Positions 1 through 8,724 of a DNA stretch of 64,000 nt are shown piece by piece. A model generated the notes under the pieces. The model saw only the letters and a program-made list of their open reading frames with translations. It made no database searches and was not told the DNA's origin. The DNA is from Rhizobium sp. NXC14 (lineage in GTDB: Bacteria > Pseudomonadota > Alphaproteobacteria > Rhizobiales > Rhizobiaceae): assembly GCF_002117485.1 (NCBI RefSeq), contig NZ_CP021030.1, positions 623,001 through 687,000 on the forward strand, read 5' to 3'. Both the position numbers and the translations under genes were made by a program. Position 1 is the first letter of the stretch. Each line of letters opens with the position of its first letter.

Positions 1-1
1 C

Positions 2-1363
2 CTGCTGGGCGGTGTGTTCAGGCCGGACGATGGCCACATTTCGTTCGACGGCAAGCCCTATCATCCTGCCTCGCCGCTGGAGGCCTTCAAGGCCGGCATC
101 CGCGTCATCCACCAGGAACTCCACCCCCTTTCCAATCTCAGCGTCGCTGAAAATCTGCTCTTCGAGCATCTGCCGCGTCGATACGGGCTGGTGGATTACA
201 AGCAAATGAACCGTCGGGCGGCCGAACTGCTGGCGGAAGTCGGTCTCGATGTGGCGCCGACGACGCTCGCCAGTCGCCTCAGCGTCGCGCAGTTGCAACT
301 GCTCGAGATCGCCAAGGCGCTCTGCTATGAAAGCAAGCTGCTCGTTCTCGACGAGCCGACGGCAACCTTGACGTCCAAGGAAGTCGATCGGCTATTCGAA
401 ATTCTGAAGCGGCTGAAGGCGCGCGGTGTGACGACGCTCTATATATCGCACAGGCTCGAGGAGATTTTCGAAGTCGGAGATGACGTCACGGTGCTGCGCG
501 ATGGCCAGCATGTGATCACGCGTCCCCTGTCCGGATTGGCCATCCCCGACATCGTTGAGCTGATGGTCGGGCGAACGCTCTCGGATCATGGCGTCTTTCG
601 CAGTGACAGCTCGGTGTTCGGCGAGGCGCTCGGTGTCTCCGGTCTGAAAGTGACACGAAACAGCCCGGAATTGTCGTTTTCGGTGGCCAAGGGCGAAATC
701 GTCGGCATTGCCGGCCTTGTCGGCAGCGGCCGGACGGAGGCGGTCCGCGCCATATTCGGCGCTGACGTCAAAGCCGGCGGCGAGATCCGCATCGACGGAG
801 AGCCGGTTGCGATCAATGCGCCGAAAGATGCGGTTGCCGCCGGCCTGTGCCTGGCGACGGAAGACCGCAAGCTGCAGGGCCTGATGCTCGACATGAGCTG
901 CGCGGAAAACACCACGGTCACCGACCTCGGCAAGATCTCCCGCAAGGGGCTGATCAGCCGCAGGATGGAGAACGAAAACGCGCAGCGTCTTGTGCGGGAG
1001 CTACGCATCAAAACGCCATCCGTCCATCAACTGGTCAGAACGTTTTCGGGCGGCAACCAGCAGAAGGTGGTCATTGCCAAATGGCTGTTCCGCGGTCCCA
1101 AGGTGCTGATTTTCGATGAGCCGACCCGCGGCATCGATGTCGGCGCCAAGGCTGAAATCTACGAGCTTCTCTGGAAGTTTGCCGCTGAAGGAAAGGGTGT
1201 TCTGGTCGTATCCTCGGATCTGCCGGAACTCATCGGCATCTGCCATCGCATCATCGTCCTGTCGGACGGCAAGATCGCCGGCGAAATCGCGCGGGATCAA
1301 TTCGAAGAGAGTAGGATCCTCTCACTTGCTTACAAGGAGTACAGTCGTGTCCGGCAACATTGA
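2..1363 (+). CDS. Sugar ABC transporter ATP-binding protein (RbsA/MglA type), 5' end outside window
   Basis: The frame is open from the first bases, so the N-terminus, including the first Walker A motif, is missing. Two ABC modules are visible. The first has a Q-loop (HQELHPLSNLSVAENL), a degenerate signature (LSVAQLQLLEIAKAL) and Walker B (LLVLDEPTATL). The second has a degenerate Walker A-like loop (GLVGSGRTEAVRAI), the signature FSGGNQQKVVIAKWL and Walker B VLIFDEPTRGID. A duplicated ATPase on one chain with an altered second Walker A is typical of the ribose/galactose/xylose importer family, where it energises uptake at the inner membrane. The permease gene overlaps its 3' end, so the two are co-transcribed. 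The substrate cannot be read from the sequence. The family call is firm. Confidence 0.93.
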   Translation: MLGGVFRPDDGHISFDGKPYHPASPLEAFKAGIRVIHQELHPLSNLSVAENLLFEHLPRRYGLVDYKQMNRRAAELLAEVGLDVAPTTLASRLSVAQLQLLEIAKALCYESKLLVLDEPTATLTSKEVDRLFEILKRLKARGVTTLYISHRLEEIFEVGDDVTVLRDGQHVITRPLSGLAIPDIVELMVGRTLSDHGVFRSDSSVFGEALGVSGLKVTRNSPELSFSVAKGEIVGIAGLVGSGRTEAVRAIFGADVKAGGEIRIDGEPVAINAPKDAVAAGLCLATEDRKLQGLMLDMSCAENTTVTDLGKISRKGLISRRMENENAQRLVRELRIKTPSVHQLVRTFSGGNQQKVVIAKWLFRGPKVLIFDEPTRGIDVGAKAEIYELLWKFAAEGKGVLVVSSDLPELIGICHRIIVLSDGKIAGEIARDQFEESRILSLAYKEYSRVRQH

Positions 1364-2369
1364 AACCAAGATCGAAGCGAAAGTGACAGGCTTCTGGGAC
1401 AAGCTGATCCGGATCTCGATGAAAGAGGCAGGCGTTGCCATCGCCCTCGTCCTGATCGTCATCTTCTTCTCGGCGACGGCGCCCTATTTCGCGACGCCGG
1501 AGAATTTCCTGAAAATCTTCGTTCAGATTGCCATCAACACCGTGCTTGCTTCGGGCATGACCTTTGTCATCCTGGTCGGCGGCATCGACCTTTCGGTGGG
1601 CTCGCTGCTGGCCCTTTGCACGGTCATCGGCGCGACGATCATGATCGACCCCAGGTTCTCCCCCTGGCAGGCGATCGTGCTCGCTTCGCTCGCCTCGATG
1701 GGTACCGGCGCGCTCCTTGGCGCCATCAACGGCTGGGTCTGCGAAAAGTGGAAGCTGCCGTCCTTCATCGTCACGCTCGGCATGCTGAATGTCGCCAGCG
1801 GCCTGGCACGCGTCGTCAGCGACAACTCCACCATCACCGGCCTGCCGCAACCATTCGTCGATTTCGGAAATCTGATTTTCTGGGGCATCTTCCCGTCGAT
1901 CTTTCTGATTGCGATCGTCGTCGTCCTCGTCGGCTGGTTCGTGCTGCGTTACACCGTGTTCGGACGTTTCGTCTTCGCAATCGGCACCAATGAAGAAGCT
2001 GTGCGGCTGTCGGGGCACGAGCCGAAACGATATAAGATCGCGGTGTTCACGATCTCGGGCCTGACCGCCGGCATCGCCGCCATGGTCTATCTGCTCCGCC
2101 TCAATGTCGGCAGTCCGGTTGCAGGCATCGGCTATGAATTGAACGCGATCGCTGCGGTCATCATCGGCGGAACCAGCCTCTCCGGCGGCAAGGGCTCGAT
2201 TGTCGGAACGCTGGTCGGTGCCTGCATTCTGCAGGTGCTGTCGACGGGATTGCAACTGCTGGGCGCCGACGACAACATCAAGCCGATCGTCATCGGCGCC
2301 GTCATCGTGCTTGCCGTTATCCTGGACAGCTATCGCGGCCGGTTGATGCGGATACTGGAAACGCGGTGA
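1347..2369 (+). CDS. Sugar ABC transporter permease (RbsC family)
   Basis: The 340-residue integral membrane protein belongs to the branched-chain amino acid/ribose permease family. It has about eight to ten hydrophobic segments and the family motifs GGIDLSVGS near residue 75 and AAVIIGGTSLSGGKGS near residue 270. I chose the GTG at 1347 because AAGGAG lies 7 nt upstream and the frame before it only overlaps the ATPase gene. This start overlaps the ATPase stop by 17 nt, which implies translational coupling. It forms the membrane channel energised by the upstream ATPase. No periplasmic binding protein gene follows, so that component is probably upstream of the window. Confidence 0.92.
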   Translation: MSGNIETKIEAKVTGFWDKLIRISMKEAGVAIALVLIVIFFSATAPYFATPENFLKIFVQIAINTVLASGMTFVILVGGIDLSVGSLLALCTVIGATIMIDPRFSPWQAIVLASLASMGTGALLGAINGWVCEKWKLPSFIVTLGMLNVASGLARVVSDNSTITGLPQPFVDFGNLIFWGIFPSIFLIAIVVVLVGWFVLRYTVFGRFVFAIGTNEEAVRLSGHEPKRYKIAVFTISGLTAGIAAMVYLLRLNVGSPVAGIGYELNAIAAVIIGGTSLSGGKGSIVGTLVGACILQVLSTGLQLLGADDNIKPIVIGAVIVLAVILDSYRGRLMRILETR

Positions 2370-2530
2370 CCGATCGCTAGGCGTGAGCCTCTGAGGTCTC
2401 ATGGCGGCGTGCGAAGTCGAGGCAGGCCGTCAAACTCCTGCCACATGCTCCTTCATTAATTCGACGCGGCTGCGTATGTCTTAGATCGCAATTGATTTAA
2501 GCATAATGCTGCAGCAGCTCAAAGCCTAGC

Positions 2531-2570
2531 CGCACCCTTGGCGCATCTGAGAAGATGCGCCAAGGGTGCG
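2531..2570. repeat. Perfect 18-bp inverted repeat (hairpin) in the permease to beta-helix gap
   Basis: Positions 2531-2548 are exactly complementary to 2553-2570, with a 4-nt GAGA loop. The hairpin lies 161 nt after the permease stop and 23 nt before the start codon of the next gene. It has no following T run on either strand, so it is not a standard intrinsic terminator. It could be a Rho-assisted terminator, an mRNA-stabilising hairpin, or a leader structure close to the downstream ribosome binding site. The rest of the 2370-2593 gap shows nothing I can assign. Confidence 0.9.
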
Positions 2571-2593
2571 GTAACCGCGTCGATGGAGATCCG

Positions 2594-3739
2594 ATGCCCG
2601 CAATCCTGCGAAAGAAAGTTCACGGCGTATCCACGCGGGCTGAGGTCATCGACGGTGCAGAGGATATCGGCCTCGCCTATCAAGTGTTTTCCGATACGGT
2701 GGTCGAAGACGTCGTCGTCAAGAACTCACCTCGTGGCTTCAAGTTTCACAACGGCAGCAACCTCGTCGTCAGGCGCTGCGAAACCGAGAATGTCAAGGGC
2801 GACGGCATCTATCTGACGAAGACGAAGAACGTTCTTCTGGAAAACAACCGCATGGGGGCGGCGCCGGGCGAGGGCGCGGACTGCTGCCAGTTCGCCTATC
2901 AGAACAGCGACGACAATATCAGTTCAGATGTCGTGATCCGCGGCAACCTCTTCCTGCAGTCGCCGACGAGCACCTCGAACAAGGGCGCGCTGGTCTGCGA
3001 CAAAACCCGGAAATATCTCGTCGAGTACAATTTCATCGGCGGCAAGAACTTCTCCTTTTCATCGATCGGCGACGATGCCGTGGTGCGCAGCAACATCATG
3101 CGCGACGGAAGGATGAACGACTATTCCTTCGGCTACGGCATCGGCGACAAGGCTGATCATGCCGGCCATCACGTCTATGACAATTGGATCGAGAACAACA
3201 ATCGCGGCATTAGTCTGAGCGGCTTTTCCGACCAGGAGTTGGCCTTTCGCAAGGATATCGACATCCATGATAACGTCATCAACGGATGCGACATTGCCTT
3301 CTTCGCCAATCGTTCGTGGTCGGGGAGCCTCCGGCGCAACATATTCATGCGATGCGGGCAGGACATGGTTCTGTCGGGAAAGGGCAAAGCAGCCGCCGGA
3401 GAGATTGGCGGCAATTACCACAATGACGGCAGTTTCTTGAACCTTGTGGCGCCGCCGCTGCGTTTCAACTCCGACGGCAAGGCCTCCGTCGCCTCGGGGG
3501 AATGGACATCCGAGCCCGATGAGATCGTCATCCAGTGGCGTGACAAGGGACTGGATATCCCAGGCGCTAATCGGCCATCCATCACCGTCGAGCCCGGCAT
3601 GGAATTGTCTTGCGTGCTGTTGGCCCGCAAGGGCCGCAACTGGATGCTGGCAATTGCCGAGACCGCCTATGACGCGTTCACGCCGCGCGCATGGGAGGAA
3701 AAGAAGCTGCCGTGGCAGAAGCGGTATCTCTCGATCTGA
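2594..3739 (+). CDS. Right-handed parallel beta-helix repeat protein
   Basis: The 381-residue protein is rich in short strand-turn repeats with Asn ladders (VVRRCETENV, VLLENNRM, VVIRGNLF, VVRSNIMRD, VYDNWIENNNRG, IDIHDNVING). These are the hallmark of PbH1 right-handed beta-helices, a fold used by polysaccharide lyases, epimerases and phage tailspikes. I chose ATG 2594 because GGAG sits 5 nt upstream; a longer frame from 2555 would start inside the hairpin. No signal peptide or membrane segment is visible, so secretion by the Sec route is not supported. It stands alone between a sugar transporter operon and ku. The substrate and activity are unknown; a carbohydrate-active role is only inference. 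Confidence 0.75.
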   Translation: MPAILRKKVHGVSTRAEVIDGAEDIGLAYQVFSDTVVEDVVVKNSPRGFKFHNGSNLVVRRCETENVKGDGIYLTKTKNVLLENNRMGAAPGEGADCCQFAYQNSDDNISSDVVIRGNLFLQSPTSTSNKGALVCDKTRKYLVEYNFIGGKNFSFSSIGDDAVVRSNIMRDGRMNDYSFGYGIGDKADHAGHHVYDNWIENNNRGISLSGFSDQELAFRKDIDIHDNVINGCDIAFFANRSWSGSLRRNIFMRCGQDMVLSGKGKAAAGEIGGNYHNDGSFLNLVAPPLRFNSDGKASVASGEWTSEPDEIVIQWRDKGLDIPGANRPSITVEPGMELSCVLLARKGRNWMLAIAETAYDAFTPRAWEEKKLPWQKRYLSI

Positions 3740-3814
3740 GCCAAGTGCGGGCCCGGAACCAAAGCGCGGTTTGTGCCGTTGATTGCCATGTCCCTTCGTG
3801 TGCGAGAGGGAAGT

Positions 3815-4618
3815 ATGGCACGCCAGACATTCTGGAAAGGGTATCTCAAGCTCTCGCTCGTCACCGCCTCGGTCTCGCTGACGCCGGCGACAACCGAAAG
3901 CAACAAGGTGCGTTTTCACGTCCTCAATCGCGAGACAAAAAACCGTGTCGAAAGCCGTTATGTCGACAGCGTTACCCATAAACCGGTGGCTGACCGGGAC
4001 CAGGTGAAGGGTTACCCGCGCGGCGAGGACGACTATATCATTCTTGAGGACGAGGAGATCGAGGAAGTCGGGCTCGAAAGCACTCGGACCATCGATATCG
4101 AGAGTTTCGTCCCGCGCGGCTCGATCGATTGGATCTGGTACGACAAGCCGCATTTTCTGGCGCCGGAGGACAAGGTCGGCGTGGAAGCCTTCTGCGTCAT
4201 TCGCGAAGCGATGAAGGCAAACGACGTCGTCGGCATTGCCCGCCTGGTTCTCTATCGCCGCGAGCGTGCCGTGCTCCTGGAGCCGCAAGGCAAGGGCATC
4301 GTGCTCTGGACCCTGCGTTACGGCGATGAGGTGCGCAAACCCTCGACCGAAATCGACGACAAGGCGGACATCGACAGCAAGCTGCTGACGCTGATGAAGC
4401 GGCTGGTGAAGGAAGAGACGAAGGATTGGAGCCCGACCATGGTGCAGGACCCGATCCAGAAGCAGCTGAAATCGATGATCCGCGGCAAACAGAAGAGCCT
4501 GAAGAAGGCGGCGGCCGCCAAGAAAACCGCACCGGTGAAGTCGACCGGCAACGTCATCAACATCATGGATGCGCTGAAGAAGAGCCTGACGGCGGAAGGC
4601 GGGCGGAAGTCGCGTTAG
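3815..4618 (+). CDS. ku: Ku protein (non-homologous end joining), first copy
   Basis: The 267-residue protein matches bacterial Ku: start MARQTFWKGYLKLSLV, the core RVESRYVDS...QVKGYPRGEDDYIILEDEEIEEV, and a Lys-rich tail (SLKKAAAAKKTAPVK, then NIMDALKKSL). Bacterial Ku forms a homodimeric ring on broken DNA ends and recruits LigD. ATG 3815 is preceded by GAGAGGG and begins exactly where the family begins; upstream in-frame codons add only non-conserved residues. It converges on ligD with a 17-nt gap. A second ku (7148-7999) lies upstream of ligD on the other strand, so this locus carries two different Ku genes. Confidence 0.95.
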   Translation: MARQTFWKGYLKLSLVTASVSLTPATTESNKVRFHVLNRETKNRVESRYVDSVTHKPVADRDQVKGYPRGEDDYIILEDEEIEEVGLESTRTIDIESFVPRGSIDWIWYDKPHFLAPEDKVGVEAFCVIREAMKANDVVGIARLVLYRRERAVLLEPQGKGIVLWTLRYGDEVRKPSTEIDDKADIDSKLLTLMKRLVKEETKDWSPTMVQDPIQKQLKSMIRGKQKSLKKAAAAKKTAPVKSTGNVINIMDALKKSLTAEGGRKSR

Positions 4619-4635
4619 AGCTGGGAGGGTTCCAT

Positions 4636-7146
4636 TTAACGCTTCTTCTTTTCCAACGGTTTCGCGGCGGCGAAAAATCCGTCCCAGGGATCTTGCGGCA
4701 AAGCGTCGAGCCGGGTCGGCGTATTATCAACTGTGAAATAGGCCGGCCCGACGTCGGCCGTGAGTTCGCTCCATTCCAGCGGCATCGAGACTGCGGCGCC
4801 CGGCCGTGCCCGCGTCGAATAGGGCGCGACCGCCGTATTGCCGCGACCGTTGCGGAGATAGTCGATGAAGATCTTCCCCTTTCGCTTGGCCTTCGTCGCC
4901 GTCGCCAGATAGCGGTCGGGATCGTCGGCGGACATGCTGTCGGCAAGCCACTTGGCGAACCCCTTCACCTCGGCCCAGCCGGCCTTCGGCATGAGCGGGG
5001 TCACCACATGCAGCCCCTTGCCGCCCGAGGTCTTGACGAAGGCGGCGAGGCCTTCGGCCTCCAGCCGCTCCTTCAATTGGTAAGCAGCCGCGATCACATC
5101 TGCCCACGCCACCTCGTCATCGGGATCGAGGTCCATGGTGATCATATCGGGCTTTTCCCAATTGCCGGTCGTTGTGCCCCAGGGGTGGATTTCAAGCGTG
5201 GCCGATTGCACCAGCGCCACGATGCCGTCGAAATCGGTAATTCTGAGCAGCTTCTCCCCCTGCTTGTCCTTAGGGTCGGTAATCTCCTGGATATGCGGGT
5301 TCATGCCCTTCCAGGCGTGCTTCTGGAAAAACCGCTGTCTGCCGTTGATCCCGTCCGGCAGGCGCAGGAGCGCCAGCGGTCGGTTGACGACGTAAGGCGC
5401 CATGAGGCGCCAGACCTGGGCGTAGTAATTCGCCAGCCCCTCCTTGGTAACACCCTCGTCCGGCCAGTAGATGCGGTCGGGATGGGTGAGTGTCACAGCC
5501 GATTTCGGCAGGGCAGGGGCCATGGTCTTTTCCGTCTCACGCGTCACGTCCTTTGCAGGCTTGTCTTCCCGCAAGCCGCGGAAAGCCGCATGGCGCAGAT
5601 TGCCATCGGCCGACCAGGCGCGGAACTCAACCTCGCCGACCAGCTGCGGTTTGACATAGATCAGCCCGCGCCGCTCCTCTGATGTCAGCTTGTCGTCGAA
5701 TGAATTCTCGTTCTGCGTCAGACGCGACAGTTTCTCATAGAGCATCTGCGCAGTTGCCGCTGTATATCCGGTGCCGACGCGCCCGACATATTTGAGTTCG
5801 CCGTCCTGGTAATAGCCCATCGCCAGCGAGCCGATCGCATTCTTCATCGAGGTCGACGGCACGTAGCCGCCGATGACGAACTCCTGCCGGTGCGAACATT
5901 TCGATTTGATCCAATCGCCTTTGCGTCCCGAGTTGTATTTGCTGCCGCGCAGTTTGGAAATCACTCCTTCGAGGCTGAGCCGGCAGGCATGGTCGAGCAC
6001 CAGGCCGCCGCTTTCGTTGAAATGCCCGCTGTAGCGCAGCTTATCATTATCACCGGGCAGCACGCTTTTGAGCAGCTGCTTGCGATCGGTGAGCGCTGCA
6101 TTCAGCAGATTATATCCGTCGAGGTGAAGAAGATCGAAGGCATAGAAGGCGAAGCGATCATCGCGGCCTTCACTCAGATCGTGCTGAAGTGCCGAGAAGT
6201 CCGAGGCGCCGCTATCGCGCTCAACGACGATTTCGCCGTCGATCACCGCCGATTTCACGGGCAGGGCGGCAAAGGCCGCGACTACCTGCTTGCCGAATTT
6301 GTCCGTCCAGTCGAGGCCGCTGCGGGTCAACATCTTGACCTCGCCGTTCTCGACCCTGACCTGCAGACGGTAGCCGTCGAACTTTATTTCGTGGATCCAG
6401 CGATCGCCAGCCGGGGGCTTCGGTTTCAATTTGGCAAGCGCCGGCTCGATGAAATCGGGCATTGCGCCCTTGCGCGCACCCTTCGGCCACTCGCGTTCTC
6501 GCGGTGCTGGGGATTTGTCGTTCGACGCCGCTTTCTTGGCGGCGGCCGGCCTGCCGTCTTTCGACTTGGACTTCCAAGTCGCGTCCGGATTTTCCGCCAC
6601 CTCTTCGAGTTGGCGGCCGGTCTTTGCCGATTCCGGCCGCTCCTCGAGAATATCGCCGTCGTGGCGCGCCTCGGCGTCATCTCCCTTGATCAACAGCCAG
6701 TTCTCCCGCTTTTCCCCGGGGCGCCCATGCATGCGCACGAGGTGCCAGCGACCCTTCAGCTTCTCGCCGTCGAGCTCGAATTCCATATGGCCCTCGCGAT
6801 AGTCCTTCTGCGCATCGCCGAGCGGCGTCCACGTGCCGCGATCCCAGACGATGACAGTGCCGCCGCCATATTGTCCCTTTGGAATGATGCCTTCGAAATC
6901 GCCGTAGGACAGCGGGTGGTCTTCAACGTGTACGGCAAGACGCTTGTCCTCCGGGTTGAGACTCGGGCCTTTGGTGACAGCCCAGCTCTTCAGCACTCCA
7001 TCCATCTCCAGCCTGAAGTCGTAGTGCAGCCTCGTTGCGTCATGCTTCTGAATGACGAAACTGTTGCCGCTCGCGCGGCCTTTGAGGCCGCGCGGCTCCG
7101 GAGTGAGTTTGAAATTGCGCTTCGCCTGATAGGTCTCGAGGGCCAT
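4636..7146 (-). CDS. ligD: ATP-dependent DNA ligase LigD (PE-LIG-POL)
   Basis: The 836-residue multidomain enzyme carries out NHEJ end processing and sealing. Domain order is read directly: 3'-phosphoesterase at about 20-155 (HYDFRLE at 41-47, EDHPLSY near 76-82), then an ATP-dependent ligase domain whose nucleotidyl-lysine motif is KFDGYR with Lys255, and a C-terminal primase-polymerase domain from about 545 with an acidic metal-binding motif MDLDPDD. The Pseudomonas enzyme uses the same order. It starts 1 nt after the stop of the upstream ku gene, so the two form an operon. Basic Lys/Ala-rich linkers near 195-230 separate PE and LIG. No key residue appears lost. Confidence 0.96.
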   Translation of the reverse strand: MALETYQAKRNFKLTPEPRGLKGRASGNSFVIQKHDATRLHYDFRLEMDGVLKSWAVTKGPSLNPEDKRLAVHVEDHPLSYGDFEGIIPKGQYGGGTVIVWDRGTWTPLGDAQKDYREGHMEFELDGEKLKGRWHLVRMHGRPGEKRENWLLIKGDDAEARHDGDILEERPESAKTGRQLEEVAENPDATWKSKSKDGRPAAAKKAASNDKSPAPREREWPKGARKGAMPDFIEPALAKLKPKPPAGDRWIHEIKFDGYRLQVRVENGEVKMLTRSGLDWTDKFGKQVVAAFAALPVKSAVIDGEIVVERDSGASDFSALQHDLSEGRDDRFAFYAFDLLHLDGYNLLNAALTDRKQLLKSVLPGDNDKLRYSGHFNESGGLVLDHACRLSLEGVISKLRGSKYNSGRKGDWIKSKCSHRQEFVIGGYVPSTSMKNAIGSLAMGYYQDGELKYVGRVGTGYTAATAQMLYEKLSRLTQNENSFDDKLTSEERRGLIYVKPQLVGEVEFRAWSADGNLRHAAFRGLREDKPAKDVTRETEKTMAPALPKSAVTLTHPDRIYWPDEGVTKEGLANYYAQVWRLMAPYVVNRPLALLRLPDGINGRQRFFQKHAWKGMNPHIQEITDPKDKQGEKLLRITDFDGIVALVQSATLEIHPWGTTTGNWEKPDMITMDLDPDDEVAWADVIAAAYQLKERLEAEGLAAFVKTSGGKGLHVVTPLMPKAGWAEVKGFAKWLADSMSADDPDRYLATATKAKRKGKIFIDYLRNGRGNTAVAPYSTRARPGAAVSMPLEWSELTADVGPAYFTVDNTPTRLDALPQDPWDGFFAAAKPLEKKKR

Positions 7147-7147
7147 C

Positions 7148-7999
7148 TCAGCCTGCCTTCTTCCTTTGGCTGTCGCCGCGCCCCGGAGCCTTCTTTTTTG
7201 CCGGAGCCTTCTGCGCCGCCTTGCCGCTCCGCTTGGCGCTTTGGCGCAGCGCCTCCATGAGGTCGACGACCTTGCCTTCGGGCGCCGGTTTCTTCTTGGG
7301 TGGCGCCCGGCCTTCGATCTTCGCCTTCACCAGTTCGACGAGTGCCTCTTCGTAGCGGTCCTCATAGGCGCTCGGGTCGAAGCTGCCACGCCTGGTTTCG
7401 ATGATGTGACCGGCGAGTTCGAGCATTTCCTTGTCGAACTTGATGTCGGGAATGTCTTTGAAGACCGTGTCAGCCGAGCGCACCTCATAGTCGAAGTTCA
7501 GCGTGGTGGCGATGATGTGGCCATCATGAGGCCGGATCAGCAACGTTCGATTCCGCCGGAAAAGCACGGCTTCGGCGAGCGCCGCGACCTTGCTGTCGCG
7601 CATACTGCGGACGATCAGCGACAGCGCTTCTTCATCATGTTCGCCGACGGGCGCGAGGTAATAGGGACGATCGAAATAGAGCTTGTCGATATCGTCATAG
7701 GCAATGAAAGCCTTGACGTTGAGCACCTTGTCGCTTTCCGGCATGATCTCTGCGATCTCGTCGCCTTCTATGACGACATAGTCGCCATTCTCCATCTGGT
7801 AGCCCTTCACCTGATCGTCCCGCTCGACCGGTTTGCCGGACTCGCTGTCGACGAATTGCCGTTCCACCCGGTGGCCGGTCCTGCGGTTGATGATGTTGAA
7901 GGAAACGCGGTCGGAGGAGGAGATGGCGGTATAGAGCCCTACAGCGCAAGCAAGGTCGCCCACCTTCAGATGACCTTTCCAGCTTGCCCGCGCGGTCAT
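7148..7999 (-). CDS. ku: Ku protein (non-homologous end joining), second copy
   Basis: The 283-residue Ku family protein starts MTARASWKGHLKVGDL and has the conserved block ERQFVDSESGKPVERDDQ followed by VVIEGDEI and a long Lys/Pro/Ala-rich C-terminal tail (GRAPPKKKPAPEGKVV, KAPAKKKAPGRG). In other bacteria such basic tails contact DNA and tune LigD recruitment. Its stop lies 1 nt before the ligD start, so it is the obvious operon partner of LigD. It differs clearly from the other Ku at 3815-4618, so the pair is an old duplication or separate acquisition. Ku paralogs can form distinct homo- or heterodimers; which occurs here is not visible. Confidence 0.95.
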   Translation of the reverse strand: MTARASWKGHLKVGDLACAVGLYTAISSSDRVSFNIINRRTGHRVERQFVDSESGKPVERDDQVKGYQMENGDYVVIEGDEIAEIMPESDKVLNVKAFIAYDDIDKLYFDRPYYLAPVGEHDEEALSLIVRSMRDSKVAALAEAVLFRRNRTLLIRPHDGHIIATTLNFDYEVRSADTVFKDIPDIKFDKEMLELAGHIIETRRGSFDPSAYEDRYEEALVELVKAKIEGRAPPKKKPAPEGKVVDLMEALRQSAKRSGKAAQKAPAKKKAPGRGDSQRKKAG

Positions 8000-8017
8000 G
8001 CCATCCTCCGCTGAAAA

Positions 8018-8248
8018 TCACAGACGACCGTTGCTCTTGTCGGTTTCGAGCTCCTGGAACGCCCATCCGCCATCGGGCGAGGGATATGCAAGCAACGCGT
8101 CGCCGTCGCCGATTTTCTGACGTGACGCAGCATCCTTGGCGTGGACAATTGCTTCCTCGGCGGTCGCATAGGTTTCCGACAGCGTGTCGCCGAGCTTGTA
8201 AGCCCAGCCATTGTCATGCGGCACGACCTGATAGGTGATGTCAGCCAT
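8018..8248 (-). CDS. Small DUF2188-like protein
   Basis: The 76-residue protein starts MADITYQVVPHDNGWAYKLG and continues with TYATAEEAIVHAKDAA and a C-terminal GGWAFQELETD. The pattern of a short strand, GW, strand and Ala-rich helix resembles the DUF2188 family, whose function is unknown. I chose ATG 8248 because AGGAG sits 7 nt upstream; the longer frame to 8305 adds residues with no family likeness. It lies just downstream, in the transcript sense, of the 8315-8581 gene and upstream of ku-ligD on the same strand, so it may share their transcript. Confidence 0.75.
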   Translation of the reverse strand: MADITYQVVPHDNGWAYKLGDTLSETYATAEEAIVHAKDAASRQKIGDGDALLAYPSPDGGWAFQELETDKSNGRL

Positions 8249-8314
8249 TTCGGATCTCCTCTTTTCAGTTCGATAGTGACATGATGCCGGCCGAAAATCG
8301 CGCACGCTTCGGCA

Positions 8315-8581
8315 TCACGCTTGCTTCCGATTTGGTTTGCGCCTTTCATCGAGCGCGATGATTTTCTCAAGGGAGGCGATGTCCTCGCTGGTAACGACGG
8401 GAACCGGATCGGCCGCGATCGCCTCCAGCACCTCCTGCGAGATGGCGCCGTTGCGGATCGCCCATTCCAGCGTCTCGCGCGTTTCCCGCTCAGCCTTCAG
8501 CTGTGCATAGAGCGCGACGATCAGCCGGTCGCGGGCGTCCATCCGCCGGTCCTGACGATGCATGTTGCGGGCATGCGGCAT
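8315..8581 (-). CDS. Small protein of unknown function
   Basis: I do not recognise this 88-residue protein. It starts MPHARNMHRQDRRMDARDR, then has a predicted amphipathic helical stretch (LIVALYAQLKAERETRETLE), an acidic/hydrophobic second half (EVLEAIAADPVPVVTSEDIASLEKI) and a basic tail (ERRKPNRKQA). ATG 8581 has AAGGTG 8 nt upstream; an alternative start at 8653 adds 24 basic residues. It has no signal peptide or membrane segment. The 143-nt gap to osmC (8582-8724) is a divergent promoter region in which I see no certain motif. Confidence 0.6.
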   Translation of the reverse strand: MPHARNMHRQDRRMDARDRLIVALYAQLKAERETRETLEWAIRNGAISQEVLEAIAADPVPVVTSEDIASLEKIIALDERRKPNRKQA

Positions 8582-8724
8582 CGCTATGCACCTTTGTCGC
8601 TGATTTCGTTCAGGTGTAGTCAACTGATGACGGATGGAAAGGTTCCGTGACAAGCATTGCGCCGTCGTTGCGAGCCGACGCGTAACTCGCTATTTCTGCG
8701 AGGCTATTCTCAGAGGATTTCTTC

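Noticed and set aside
1251..2402. Long - strand reading frame opposite the permease
   Set aside because: Its composition (Asp/Arg/Gly runs) is the antisense shadow of a hydrophobic GC-rich gene; the + strand frame has clear family motifs.
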